Made by a program: the position numbers and the translations under genes | The notes under the pieces: generated by a model | Told to the model about the DNA's origin: nothing | The model's input: only the letters and a program-made list of their open reading frames with translations | Database searches by the model: none | Source of the DNA: Microbacterium lacus | GTDB taxonomy: Bacteria; Actinomycetota; Actinomycetes; Actinomycetales; Microbacteriaceae | Reading direction: 5' to 3' | Length of the DNA stretch: 64,000 nucleotides | Assembly: GCF_002812805.1 (NCBI RefSeq) | Contig: NZ_NMUM01000005.1 | Span: 124,001-188,000 of the forward strand | Shown here: piece by piece, positions 1 through 8,296 of the stretch | Position numbering within the stretch: the stretch's first letter is position 1 | How the letters are laid out: every line of letters starts with the position of its first letter

Positions 1-300
1 GAGCAGCCCCCGGTGCACGGCGTAGCCGGTCACGCTCTCGGCGAGCTCGGCATCCACGACGTACACGGGGGTCGCGTCGTCCGCTCCCAGCAGGTCTTCG
101 ACGTCACCGAGCCACTTCTCTTGCGTCAAGACAGACCGCGGGCGATGCCCGGCAACAAGGGCGCGCGCGAGGACCTTCGCGGACTCGGCGATGTACAGCC
201 CGCCCTCGGGCTCAAGCACCCGCCTGAGGGCGACATCGGTCAGGTCGCGGTAGTCCGCAAGGCGCGGGTCCGAAGCATCCGTCACCCGCTCTACAGCCAC
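1..300 (-). CDS. SpoU/TrmH-family RNA 2'-O-methyltransferase, N-terminal part
   Basis: Only the first 100 codons (GTG start at 300) are in the window; the gene continues beyond base 1. The visible protein contains LYIAESAKVLARALVAGH and, near the cut, VTGYAVHRGLL, which resemble the substrate-binding N-terminal half of SpoU/TrmH methyltransferases. These enzymes 2'-O-methylate rRNA or tRNA with S-adenosylmethionine. The catalytic SPOUT knot is outside the window, so the exact target cannot be assigned. A -10 box TAGGTT lies 6 nt before the GTG, which implies a leaderless mRNA and supports this start. The gene is divergent from arsR. Confidence 0.8.
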   Translation of the reverse strand, partial: MAVERVTDASDPRLADYRDLTDVALRRVLEPEGGLYIAESAKVLARALVAGHRPRSVLTQEKWLGDVEDLLGADDATPVYVVDAELAESVTGYAVHRGLL

Positions 301-306
301 GTTCCC

Positions 307-312
307 AACCTA
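307..312 (-). promoter_or_regulatory. -10 box of a leaderless promoter for the SpoU/TrmH gene
   Basis: On the minus strand the hexamer TAGGTT is followed by GGGAAC and then the GTG start codon. This TANNNT-N6-start arrangement is the usual actinobacterial leaderless architecture. No clear -35 box is seen. Confidence 0.5.
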
Positions 313-319
313 CCCACCG

Positions 320-381
320 CGCGAGGGTGCCCGTTCCACCCGCGAGGGTGCCCGTTTCACCCGCGAGGGTGCCCCTTCGCG
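320..381 (+). repeat. Three tandem copies of a 21-bp GAGGGTGCCC repeat
   Basis: Copies at 320-339, 341-360 and 362-381 share the core CGCGAGGGTGCCC followed by GTTCCAC, GTTTCAC or CTTCGCG. The period is 21 bp. The last copy ends 3 bp before the arsR -10 box, so the array covers the expected -35 region. The same core appears inverted, four times, just after the operon (2407-2491). It may be an operator array or an extragenic repeat family. Confidence 0.8.
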
Positions 382-384
382 CGA

Positions 385-390
385 TATGAT
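385..390 (+). promoter_or_regulatory. -10 box of the arsR-sulP promoter
   Basis: TATGAT lies 9 nt before the ATG at 400, so the transcript would have almost no leader. The GAGGGTGCCC repeats occupy the upstream promoter half. Confidence 0.5.
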
Positions 391-399
391 GGATTGATC

Positions 400-765
400 A
401 TGTCACTACCTCAGTCGCAACGGCCGCTCTACGAAGTCAAGGCGGGGCTGTTCAAGGGCCTGTCGCACCCATTACGCATCCGGATGCTCGAGCTGCTGGC
501 CGACGGCGACGAACACACCGTGGCCTACCTGCAGACGAGCACGGGGCTCGAGGCTTCCCACCTGTCCCAACACCTGTCGGTGCTGCGACGGCACCGACTG
601 GTCACGTCCGAGCGCCGCGGCAGCAATGTCTACTACCGCCTCGCGCGGCCCGAGGTCGCAGAACTCCTGGCTATCGCCCGTCGACTCCTCGCCGCGCTGG
701 TCGCCGAGGACGGTGCGCGCGCTGACGACGTCGCCGAGCTGCCGTCGTTCGGCGCATCCTCATGA
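400..765 (+). CDS. ArsR-family transcriptional regulator
   Basis: This 121-residue protein is a winged-helix repressor of ArsR/SmtB type. KGLSHPLRIRMLELL (about residues 19-33) is the first helix pair, ASHLSQHLSVLRRHRLV (about 51-67) the recognition helix, and RRGSNVYYRL the wing. It has no cysteine, so it cannot bind metal through the classical CxC site and may sense another signal. The ATG at 400 is preferred because of the -10 box and the family length of about 100-120 residues. Its stop overlaps the sulP start (ATGA), so the two are translationally coupled. The likely role is control of the transporter. Confidence 0.9.
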   Translation: MSLPQSQRPLYEVKAGLFKGLSHPLRIRMLELLADGDEHTVAYLQTSTGLEASHLSQHLSVLRRHRLVTSERRGSNVYYRLARPEVAELLAIARRLLAALVAEDGARADDVAELPSFGASS

Positions 766-2402
766 TCCGCGCGCTGCATGCTGTGCGCGCGCTATTGCCA
801 TCACGTGCCGACTACCGGGAAGTCCCGAAGAGCTGGCGCCGCGACCTGCTGGCCGGCGTGACGGTCGGCATTGTCGCGCTTCCACTGGCTCTCGGGTTCG
901 GCATATCGTCGGGCGCGGGCGCCGCGGCGGGCCTGATCACGGCGATCGTCGCGGGTGTCATCGCCGCGGTCTTCGGCGGGTCGAACGTGCAGGTATCGGG
1001 ACCGACCGGCGCGATGGTCGTCGTGCTCGCCCCCATCGTGGCGTCCAACGGTATGGGCGCCGTCGCGATCGTGAGCTTGATGGCGGGGGTCATCGTCGTG
1101 ATCGCGGGGATCGCTCGGCTCGGCCGTGCGGTGTCGTTCATCCCCTGGCCGGTCATCGAGGGCTTCACCCTCGGAATCGCCGTCATCATCTTCTTGCAGC
1201 AGGTGCCCGCTCTGACCGGACCCGCGACGCATGGCGGCTCGCACACGAATGTGGTCCTGGCGGCGTTCGACGCGCTGGCCTCGGCCGATCTCGGTTACCT
1301 GCTCTGGGCGCTCGGCGCCGTCGTGATCGTCGCGGGATGCATGCTTCTGCTCCCCCGCCTGCATCCGGCCATCCCCGGCTCACTCGTCGGTGTGATCCTG
1401 GTGACGCTGCTGACGCTCGTCGTGTCGGACCCCCTCGCCGTGATCGGCGCCCTTCCTGCCTCGCTCCCGGTGCCGAGCCTGCCCGCACTCGACATCGGTA
1501 CCCTCTCGAGCCTCTTGCTCCCGGCTCTCACGGTCGCGGCCCTCGCAGCGATCGAGTCCCTCCTGTCCGCCCGGGTCGCCGCATCCCTCGCCGACACGGG
1601 ACCGTACGACCCCGACCGTGAGCTCTTCGGACAGGGACTCGCCTCCATCGGATCAGGTCTGTTCGGCGGGATGCCCGCTACCGGGGCCATCGCACGGACG
1701 GCCGTCAACGTCCGCGCCGGGGCTCGAACGCGCCTCGCCGCAATCGTGCACGCGCTTGTGCTGCTGCTCGTCGTGGTGGCGGTCGCGGGCCCCGTGGGCG
1801 CGATCCCGCTCGCCGCACTGTCGGGCGTTCTCATGGTCACGGCCATCCGGATGGTCCACCTCGCGACGGCCCGCTCGATCCTGCGCTCGACACGAGCGGA
1901 CGCGGTCGCCTACATCGTGACGGCGATCGTGACGGTCTCGGTCGACCTCATCGTCGCCGTCGTCATCGGCATGATCGTCGCGGCGATCTTCGCGCTCCGT
2001 GGGCTCGCTCGCGCGACCGGCGTCCAGCGCGAACCGATCCTCGGCGACCCGGAACCCGGCGACGAGCGCATAGCGATCATCCGTCTCGATGGCCCGCTCT
2101 TCTTCGCCGCGGCCGACCGGGTGCTGGCCGAGGTGACGTCGCTCGACGACGTGTCGGTCGTGGTGTTGCGGATGTCTCAGCTCGAACTCGTCGATGCCAC
2201 CGGCGCCCACGTGCTCGGCGAGATCGTGCAACAACTCGAGCGCCGCGGCGTGACCGTGCTGATCAAGGGCGTGCGAGAGGGGCACGTCGAGCTCTTCCGA
2301 ACCGTCGGGGTGCTGGGGTCGCTCCGGCACCAGAATCACCTCTTCGTCGATCTTCCCGCGGCGATCGAGCACGCCCGCAGCCACGTCGTCCGGGAGCCCT
2401 AA
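762..2402 (+). CDS. SulP-family anion transporter with C-terminal STAS domain
   Basis: This 546-residue membrane protein has the SulP signature GVTVGIVALPLALGFGISSG (about 32-51) and VSGPTGAM (about 78-85). It has roughly a dozen hydrophobic segments up to residue about 415. A cytoplasmic STAS domain follows (about 435-530, with LELVDATGAHVLGEI in the position of the anti-sigma-antagonist phosphosite loop). SulP proteins move sulfate, bicarbonate or other anions; sequence alone does not settle the substrate. It is co-transcribed with the ArsR regulator, which it overlaps by 4 bp. Confidence 0.9.
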   Translation: MIRALHAVRALLPSRADYREVPKSWRRDLLAGVTVGIVALPLALGFGISSGAGAAAGLITAIVAGVIAAVFGGSNVQVSGPTGAMVVVLAPIVASNGMGAVAIVSLMAGVIVVIAGIARLGRAVSFIPWPVIEGFTLGIAVIIFLQQVPALTGPATHGGSHTNVVLAAFDALASADLGYLLWALGAVVIVAGCMLLLPRLHPAIPGSLVGVILVTLLTLVVSDPLAVIGALPASLPVPSLPALDIGTLSSLLLPALTVAALAAIESLLSARVAASLADTGPYDPDRELFGQGLASIGSGLFGGMPATGAIARTAVNVRAGARTRLAAIVHALVLLLVVVAVAGPVGAIPLAALSGVLMVTAIRMVHLATARSILRSTRADAVAYIVTAIVTVSVDLIVAVVIGMIVAAIFALRGLARATGVQREPILGDPEPGDERIAIIRLDGPLFFAAADRVLAEVTSLDDVSVVVLRMSQLELVDATGAHVLGEIVQQLERRGVTVLIKGVREGHVELFRTVGVLGSLRHQNHLFVDLPAAIEHARSHVVREP

Positions 2403-2406
2403 CTCC

Positions 2407-2491
2407 GGAAGGGGCACCCTCGGGATCACGAACGGGCACCCTCGCGGCTGGAACGGGCACCCTCGCGATCACGAACGGGCACCCTCGCGCG
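2407..2491 (-). repeat. Four inverted copies of the GAGGGTGCCC repeat
   Basis: Copies of GGCACCCTCG preceded by GAACG or GGAAG occur at about 2407-2424, 2425-2447, 2448-2467 and 2468-2491. Two of them are extended by ATCAC. They are the reverse complement of the array at 320-381, so the arsR-sulP operon lies between opposed arrays. They also lie in the upstream region of pepN. Confidence 0.8.
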
Positions 2492-2568
2492 TCAGTAGGC
2501 TGGACGGATGCCGCGGGCGCCAGCAGCGCGTGCGGCTCCGATCGCCCACGACCCACGGGAGTAACGCT

Positions 2569-5154
2569 GTGCCTGGAGAAAACCTCACCCGCATCGAGGC
2601 GCAGGAGCGCCGCGCCGTCGTCGACCCTTCGACAGGCTCAGGGGCCGGGATTTCATACGAAGTGACGCTCGACCTCACCCGCGGGCCGGACATCTTCGGC
2701 TCGCGCACCGTCGTCCGGTTCACGGGAACGGAGGGCGCCGACACCTTCATCGACCTGATCGCGAAGGACATTCGCGAGATCACGCTCAACGGCCGCTCGA
2801 TCGACCCGGCCGCGGCGTACTCCGACTCGCGCATCGCCCTGACCGGTCTCGAGCGCGACAACGAGCTCGTGATCGACGCGGACTGCCTGTACACGAACAC
2901 GGGCGAGGGACTGCACCGATTCGTCGACCCCGTCGATGGCGAGGTCTACCTGTACTCGCAGTTCGAGGTGCCGGACTCCCGCCGCATGTATGCAGTGTTC
3001 GAGCAGCCCGACCTCAAGGCCACGTTCCAGTTCACGGTCACCGCGCCCGCTGCCTGGGCCGTCGTCTCCAACTCCCCCACCCCCGAGCCGACCCTTCGAC
3101 AGGCTCAGGGACCGGATGGTGAGGCCACCGCGACATGGACCTTCGAGCCCACCCCGCGGATCTCGTCGTACATCACCGCCCTCGTCGCGGGCCCGTACGA
3201 GTCGACGTTCTCGGAGCTGACGAGCGCCTCGGGCCGCGTCATCCCCCTCGGCGTCTACGCCCGCAAGAGTCTCTGGCAGCACCTCGACGCCGACTATGTG
3301 TTCGAGAAGACGCGCCAGGGGTTCGCGTACTACGAGGAGAAGTTCAACTTCCCCTACCCCTTCGCCAAGTACGACCAGCTCTTCGTGCCCGAGTTCAACG
3401 CGGGCGCCATGGAGAACGCGGGCGCCGTGACGTTCACCGAGACGTACGTGTTCCGCAGCAAGGTGACGGATGCCGTCAAGGAGCGCCGCGTCGTCACGAT
3501 CCTGCACGAGCTCGCGCACATGTGGTTCGGCGACCTCGTCACGATGAAGTGGTGGAACGACCTCTGGCTGAACGAGTCGTTCGCCGAGTGGGCATCGACG
3601 ATCGCCACCGCCGAGGCCACCGAGTGGACCGAGGCGTGGACGACCTTCAACGCCATGGAGAAGACCTGGGCCTACCGCCAGGACCAGCTGCCCTCGACCC
3701 ACCCCGTGGTCGCCGAGATCCGCGACCTCGACGACGTGCAGGTCAACTTCGACGGCATCACGTACGCCAAGGGCGGGTCGGTGCTCAAGCAGCTAGCGGC
3801 CTGGGTCGGCATCGAGAAGTTCTTCGCCGGTGTCGCGGCGTACTTCGACAAGCATCAGTGGGGCAACACGGAGGTCGGCGATCTGCTAGTGGAGCTCGAG
3901 AAGACGAGCGGTCGCGAGCTGGGCTCGTGGGCGAAGCTGTGGCTCGAGACATCCGGTGTCAACACGCTCACGCCGGTCATCGAGGAGGACGCGGACGGCA
4001 CCATCACCCGCTTCGCGATCGCGCAGACGGCCGCCGCCGACTACCCGACGATCCGTCCGCACCGACTGGGCGTCGGCTTCTACTCGCTCCAGAACGGCGC
4101 CCTCACCCGCGTTCACAAGGTCGAGCTGGATGTCGACGGCGAACTCACCGAAGTTCCCGAGCTCGCCGGCATTGCGCGTCCCGACCTCGTGCTGCTCAAC
4201 GACGACGACCTGGCCTACGCCAAGATCCGCCTCGACGAGCGCTCGCTCGGCACCGCGATCGCGCACCTGCGCGACATCTCCGACCCCCTCGCCCGCTCGC
4301 TCGTGTGGGGCGCCGCGTGGGATCAGACGCGGGATGCCGAGGCCTCCGCGACCGACTACGTCGATCTGGTGCTGCTGAACATCGGCTCCGAGACAGAATC
4401 GACGACGGTGCGCACGACTCTGGCCCAGTTGCAGCTCGCCGCGAACTCGTACGTCGCGCCCGAAAAGCGGACGGCGACCCGAGAGCGTGTGGCGGATGGC
4501 CTCTGGGCACTCGCCGGTCAGGCAGAGCCCGGTAGCGACAGCCAGCTGCAGTTCGTCACCGCGTTCGCCACAGCGGCCTCCAGTGCGACGCAGTGGGAGC
4601 AGGTCCGTCGCCTGCGTGACGGCGAGACCGTGCTCGAGGGACTCGAGATCGACACCGACCTGTCGTGGCAGCTGCTGATCTCGCTCGCAGCGGGTGGCTT
4701 CGCGACCGCTGCGCACATCGAAGACGCGCTCGCGCAGGACAACACGTCCAAGGGTGGCGAGCTCGCCGCTCAGGCGAAGGCCGCCCTGCCGAACGTCGAA
4801 GCCAAGCTCGCCGCCTGGGATTCGCTCGTCGAGCGTTCCGACCAGCCGAATACGATCGTGCGTTCGACGGCGCTCGGGTTCACGCATCCGGCCGGTGTCG
4901 AACTGCTCGAAGAGTTCGTCACGCCGTACTTCGAGATGCTTCTGCCGATCTGGAAGGAGCGCAGCTACCAGATCGCGCAGTACCTGATCACGGGCCTCTA
5001 CCCGGCTCCTCTCGCGAATGCTGCGCTGCGGGACGCCACGCTCGCCTGGCTCGACGCGAACGCGGATGCCCCGGCGGCGCTCCGTCGTCTCGTCAAGGAG
5101 AACCTCGCGGGTGTCGAGCGGGCGATCGCGGTGCAGGAGCGCGACGCGGCCTGA
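2569..5154 (+). CDS. pepN: Aminopeptidase N (M1 zinc metallopeptidase)
   Basis: The product of 861 residues removes N-terminal amino acids from cytoplasmic peptides. It carries the exopeptidase motif GAMEN (279-283), the zinc-binding motif HELAHMWFGD starting at His313, and the downstream Glu of NESFAEW. The GTG at 2569 is chosen because it follows a GGGAG-like ribosome site and gives the family N-terminus PGENLTRIEAQER; an upstream ATG at 2530 in the same frame lacks this. Two copies of the REP-like word TTCGACAGGCTCAG lie inside the gene in frame (about residues 19-26 and 175-181). Both fall in likely surface loops. Confidence 0.95.
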   Translation: MPGENLTRIEAQERRAVVDPSTGSGAGISYEVTLDLTRGPDIFGSRTVVRFTGTEGADTFIDLIAKDIREITLNGRSIDPAAAYSDSRIALTGLERDNELVIDADCLYTNTGEGLHRFVDPVDGEVYLYSQFEVPDSRRMYAVFEQPDLKATFQFTVTAPAAWAVVSNSPTPEPTLRQAQGPDGEATATWTFEPTPRISSYITALVAGPYESTFSELTSASGRVIPLGVYARKSLWQHLDADYVFEKTRQGFAYYEEKFNFPYPFAKYDQLFVPEFNAGAMENAGAVTFTETYVFRSKVTDAVKERRVVTILHELAHMWFGDLVTMKWWNDLWLNESFAEWASTIATAEATEWTEAWTTFNAMEKTWAYRQDQLPSTHPVVAEIRDLDDVQVNFDGITYAKGGSVLKQLAAWVGIEKFFAGVAAYFDKHQWGNTEVGDLLVELEKTSGRELGSWAKLWLETSGVNTLTPVIEEDADGTITRFAIAQTAAADYPTIRPHRLGVGFYSLQNGALTRVHKVELDVDGELTEVPELAGIARPDLVLLNDDDLAYAKIRLDERSLGTAIAHLRDISDPLARSLVWGAAWDQTRDAEASATDYVDLVLLNIGSETESTTVRTTLAQLQLAANSYVAPEKRTATRERVADGLWALAGQAEPGSDSQLQFVTAFATAASSATQWEQVRRLRDGETVLEGLEIDTDLSWQLLISLAAGGFATAAHIEDALAQDNTSKGGELAAQAKAALPNVEAKLAAWDSLVERSDQPNTIVRSTALGFTHPAGVELLEEFVTPYFEMLLPIWKERSYQIAQYLITGLYPAPLANAALRDATLAWLDANADAPAALRRLVKENLAGVERAIAVQERDAA
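2625..2644 (+). repeat. REP-like element inside pepN, copy 1
   Basis: The word CCCTTCGACAGGCTCAGGGG is read in frame as PSTGSG. The same word recurs at 3092-3110 and, in variant form, between genes at 13983-14031. Confidence 0.75.
3092..3110 (+). repeat. REP-like element inside pepN, copy 2
   Basis: CCCTTCGACAGGCTCAGGG is read in a different frame from copy 1, as LRQAQG, within a proline-rich loop. It matches copy 1 over 19 bases. Confidence 0.75.
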
Positions 5155-5201
5155 CCCGCGGGACCGATGGCGCGGTACCGCGGTACTAGGCCACAGCACC
5201 A

Positions 5202-5243
5202 GAAGAACCCTCCGGAGGCGGACGTGCCGACGGAGGGTTCTTC
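5202..5243 (+). terminator. Long hairpin after pepN, probable terminator
   Basis: GAAGAACCCTCCG (5202-5214) and CGGAGGGTTCTTC (5231-5243) form a perfect 13-bp stem with a 16-nt loop, 47 bp after the pepN stop. No T-run follows, so termination strength is uncertain. Confidence 0.55.
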
Positions 5244-5245
5244 CG

Positions 5246-5251
5246 TAGCGT
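5246..5251 (+). promoter_or_regulatory. -10 box of a leaderless promoter for the ABC exporter
   Basis: TAGCGT is followed by the 7-nt GAAGCAC and then ATG at 5259. It starts just after the pepN terminator hairpin. Confidence 0.5.
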
Positions 5252-5258
5252 GAAGCAC

Positions 5259-6170
5259 ATGATCGTTGCAGAGAATCTCAGCAAAGACTTCGGGGCCAAG
5301 CACGCGGTCTCGGATGTCAGCTTCACCGTCCAACCCGGCAAAGTCACCGGATTCCTCGGCCCGAACGGCGCCGGCAAATCCACCACGATGCGCATGATCG
5401 TGGGCCTCGACCGTCCCTCGAAGGGCCGCGTAACCGTGAACGGCCGCGCGTACACGGGCATGCGTTCGCCGCTCACCGAGGTGGGCGTACTCCTCGATGC
5501 GAAGGCCGTCCACACGGGTCGTAGCGCCAAGAACCACCTGCGTGCGATGGCCGCCACCCACGGCATCCCCCGCTCGCGTGTCGACGAAGTGATCGAGATA
5601 ACCGGACTCACCTCGGTTGCCAAGAAGCGCGCCGGCGGCTTCTCGCTCGGCATGGGCCAGCGCCTGGGCATCGCCGCGGCGCTCCTCGGCGACCCGCACA
5701 CACTCATCCTCGACGAGCCGGTGAACGGCCTCGATCCCGAGGGCGTGATGTGGGTGCGTCGCTTCGTGCGCCACGCCGCGTCCGAAGGACGCACGGTGCT
5801 GCTCTCCAGCCACCTCATGAGCGAGATGGCCGTAACGGCCGACCACATCATCGTGCTCGGCCGCGGCAAGGTGCTCGCGGACGCGCCCGTCACCGACCTC
5901 GTCTCGCAGTGGACCCAGCACTCCGTGCGGGTGCGGAGCCCGCACGCCTCCTCTCTCGCCGAGGCACTCGCCGCGGACGGAATCACCATCACGACGTCCG
6001 AGCCCGGCCTGCTCGATATCGTCGGCGTCACGGCGGCCACCGTCGGCGACCTCGCCGCATCGCGCGGATTCGCGCTCCACGAACTCACCCCGGCCTCGGG
6101 AACCCTGGAAGACGCTTACCTGCGCCTGACCGGCGAAGACGTCGAGTACAAGACGAAGGACATCGCATGA
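5259..6170 (+). CDS. ABC transporter ATP-binding protein
   Basis: The 303-residue nucleotide-binding subunit has Walker A GPNGAGKST (34-42), an FSLGMGQ signature and Walker B LILDEPVNGLDPEG. The C-terminal third resembles exporters of the NatA/drug-resistance type. It powers the permease encoded next, whose start it overlaps (ATGA). ATG 5259 is chosen from the leaderless -10 box; a GTG at 5250 would add three residues. The two-component system that follows may respond to the exported compound or to envelope stress, which is inferred from position only. Confidence 0.9.
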   Translation: MIVAENLSKDFGAKHAVSDVSFTVQPGKVTGFLGPNGAGKSTTMRMIVGLDRPSKGRVTVNGRAYTGMRSPLTEVGVLLDAKAVHTGRSAKNHLRAMAATHGIPRSRVDEVIEITGLTSVAKKRAGGFSLGMGQRLGIAAALLGDPHTLILDEPVNGLDPEGVMWVRRFVRHAASEGRTVLLSSHLMSEMAVTADHIIVLGRGKVLADAPVTDLVSQWTQHSVRVRSPHASSLAEALAADGITITTSEPGLLDIVGVTAATVGDLAASRGFALHELTPASGTLEDAYLRLTGEDVEYKTKDIA

Positions 6171-7030
6171 GCACCCTGAACGCGACAGCACCCGCCGCGC
6201 AAACCACCACCCCCGCGGCGGCCGACCCCCGCATCCATCTCTCCTTCGTGCGTCTCGTGCGCTCCGAATGGCTGAAGTTCACGACCATCCGCTCCACGTG
6301 GTGGTCCATCGCCCTTGTGCTCATCCTCTCCGTCGGTCTCAGCCTGCTGATGGCCGCGTCGTACGCGAGCTTCGCCCTCGACAATGCGGAGGCGGGGATG
6401 CCCCAGGGCAACGCCGTCGCCGTGCAGGTCATCGTCTTCAGCACGGTGTTGACCCAGTTGCTGGCCGTCATCCTCGGCTCCATCACCGTCACGGGCGAAT
6501 ACTCGACCGGGATGATTCGCTCCACCCTGACCGCGGCACCTGGGCGCAGCGGCGCGGTTCTCGCCAAGGCACTCGTCGTCGGGGTGACGATGTTCGTCAC
6601 GAGCATCGTGGTGTTCGCGATCATCGCGATCGTGACCGCACCGATCCTCACCACGAACGCGCTCGATCTCAGCGAACCCGAGACGGCGCTCATGCCGCTC
6701 CTCGGCGCAGCCCTGTTCCTCGCTCTCATGGCGATGATGGGGGTCGGCATCGGGTTCATCATCCGCAACGGGCCGGGCGCCCTGGCCATCGGCATCGGAC
6801 TGGTGTTCGTCGCACCTCTCCTGGTCAGCTTCTTCCCGCGCGTCGACGGGTTCGCCTGGATTCACGACCTGGCCAGCTACCTGCCCTCGAACGCCGGGCA
6901 GTCGCTGTTCCTCTCGGGCGGAATGTCCGGCAATGCGCTCGACACGGTCCCCGCGGTCATCACGATCGTCGCGTGGGCGGCGGCAGCGCTCGTCGGCGGG
7001 ATCGCGGTTCTGAAGACGCGCGACGCGTAG
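6167..7030 (+). CDS. ABC-2 type transporter permease
   Basis: This 287-residue protein has about six membrane segments after a cytoplasmic N-terminus of some 35 residues rich in Thr, Ala and Pro. The segment SEWLKFTTIRSTWW precedes the first helix, as in ABC-2 permeases. GSITVTGEYSTGMIRSTL is the typical cytosolic loop. It forms an exporter with the upstream ATPase (4-bp overlap). The transported compound is unknown. Confidence 0.88.
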   Translation: MSTLNATAPAAQTTTPAAADPRIHLSFVRLVRSEWLKFTTIRSTWWSIALVLILSVGLSLLMAASYASFALDNAEAGMPQGNAVAVQVIVFSTVLTQLLAVILGSITVTGEYSTGMIRSTLTAAPGRSGAVLAKALVVGVTMFVTSIVVFAIIAIVTAPILTTNALDLSEPETALMPLLGAALFLALMAMMGVGIGFIIRNGPGALAIGIGLVFVAPLLVSFFPRVDGFAWIHDLASYLPSNAGQSLFLSGGMSGNALDTVPAVITIVAWAAAALVGGIAVLKTRDA

Positions 7031-7033
7031 AGT
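7028..7033 (+). promoter_or_regulatory. -10 box of a leaderless promoter for the histidine kinase
   Basis: TAGAGT overlaps the permease stop codon and is followed by CGATCG and ATG at 7040. The kinase and regulator can therefore be made apart from the exporter. Confidence 0.5.
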
Positions 7034-7039
7034 CGATCG

Positions 7040-8296
7040 ATGTCCGCAGCACGCGAACTCGTCCTCGGCCCGGGCACCCGCCCGGCCGAGGACGAGTTGC
7101 GTCTGCCGCGACCACCCGGTGTCTTTCGGCGCTTCTGGGCGAGGCACCCACTCTTCGCCGACATCCTGATCGCGGTATTCGCCCTCCTGTTGTCGGCCCC
7201 AACGCTCACGATCCGGGCGGAACGCGAGAATCCGCCGACGGGCATGCTCCTCGCTCTCATGATCGGCTTAGCGATCCTCGGCTGCGTCGCACTCGTCTGG
7301 CGCCGACGGTGGCCGGTCGCCGTTTTCATCGTGACGTTGGCGCCCGTTCTGCTGCTCGGCCCGGACGAAATCAACACGATCAGCGGCCCCGCCACCGTTG
7401 TAGCGATCTATTCGATCGCGGTCTATCGCAGCGCAGGCGCGGCTTGGATCGCACTCGGATCCGGGGTGGTCGCGCTCGGCCTGTACATCGCAATTCGCAC
7501 CCTCACGGGGTACACCGATCTGACATTGCTGCTCAACATCGCGATCAGCTTCGGCGTAACCCTGTTGCTCGGTACGCTCGTCGGCGCGAACGTCGGGAAT
7601 CGTAAGCGGTACCTCGAGGCCCTGATCGACCGCTCGCGACAACTGCTCGTCGAGCGGGATCAGCAGGCGCAGCTCGCGGCAGCCGCAGAACGTACCCGCA
7701 TCGCACGCGAGATGCACGACGTCGTCTCCCACTCCCTCACCGTCATCGTCGCCCTGTCCGAGGGGGCGAGCGTCACATCCGACCCTGAGCGTTCACGCGA
7801 GGCATCGCGCGCCGTCGCCGCCACGGCACGGGATGCGCTCGCCGAGATGAGGATGATGCTGGGAGTGCTGCGCGATGATCGTCCGGCTGATGCTCCGCTC
7901 GCACCGATCGAAGACGGCTCACTCGAGGACCTGGTCGATGCAGCGCGAAACGCGGGGTTCCCCGTCAGCCTCTCGCTGACCGGAGTCGCCGACTGCCCAC
8001 CCATGGTCCGTCAAGCCATTCGACGCATCGTGCAAGAGGGACTGACCAATGCCATGCGATACGCGCACGACCCGCGCTTCATCCGCGTCGAGGTTGTCCA
8101 CGCGCAGAACGAGCTGACCCTGAGCGTCGACAACGACGGTTCGCGACCAGACGAACCATCGGGCGGCGGCGGTCTCGGACTGTTGGGGCTGCGCGAGCGC
8201 CTCGCCCATCTCGGCGGCAACCTGGAGGCTGGCATGATCTCACCCGACCATTGGCGACTCCGCGCCCGCATCCCCCTGGAGCCACCGCATGAGTGA
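7040..8296 (+). CDS. NarL-type sensor histidine kinase
   Basis: The 418-residue protein has about six membrane helices (residues about 38-185) and no large external domain. A HisKA_3 dimerisation helix follows, with phosphoacceptor His226 in REMHDVVSHSL. The ATPase domain has an N box (QEGLTNAMRYAH) and a G box (GGGGLGLLGLRERL). It phosphorylates the regulator encoded next, with which it overlaps by 8 bp. The compact membrane part resembles intramembrane-sensing kinases that watch envelope stress or their neighbouring transporter. Confidence 0.9.
   Translation: MSAARELVLGPGTRPAEDELRLPRPPGVFRRFWARHPLFADILIAVFALLLSAPTLTIRAERENPPTGMLLALMIGLAILGCVALVWRRRWPVAVFIVTLAPVLLLGPDEINTISGPATVVAIYSIAVYRSAGAAWIALGSGVVALGLYIAIRTLTGYTDLTLLLNIAISFGVTLLLGTLVGANVGNRKRYLEALIDRSRQLLVERDQQAQLAAAAERTRIAREMHDVVSHSLTVIVALSEGASVTSDPERSREASRAVAATARDALAEMRMMLGVLRDDRPADAPLAPIEDGSLEDLVDAARNAGFPVSLSLTGVADCPPMVRQAIRRIVQEGLTNAMRYAHDPRFIRVEVVHAQNELTLSVDNDGSRPDEPSGGGGLGLLGLRERLAHLGGNLEAGMISPDHWRLRARIPLEPPHE

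Noticed and set aside
3135..4535. A 466-codon + frame inside pepN
   Set aside because: Arg-rich shadow frame of pepN with no start signals.
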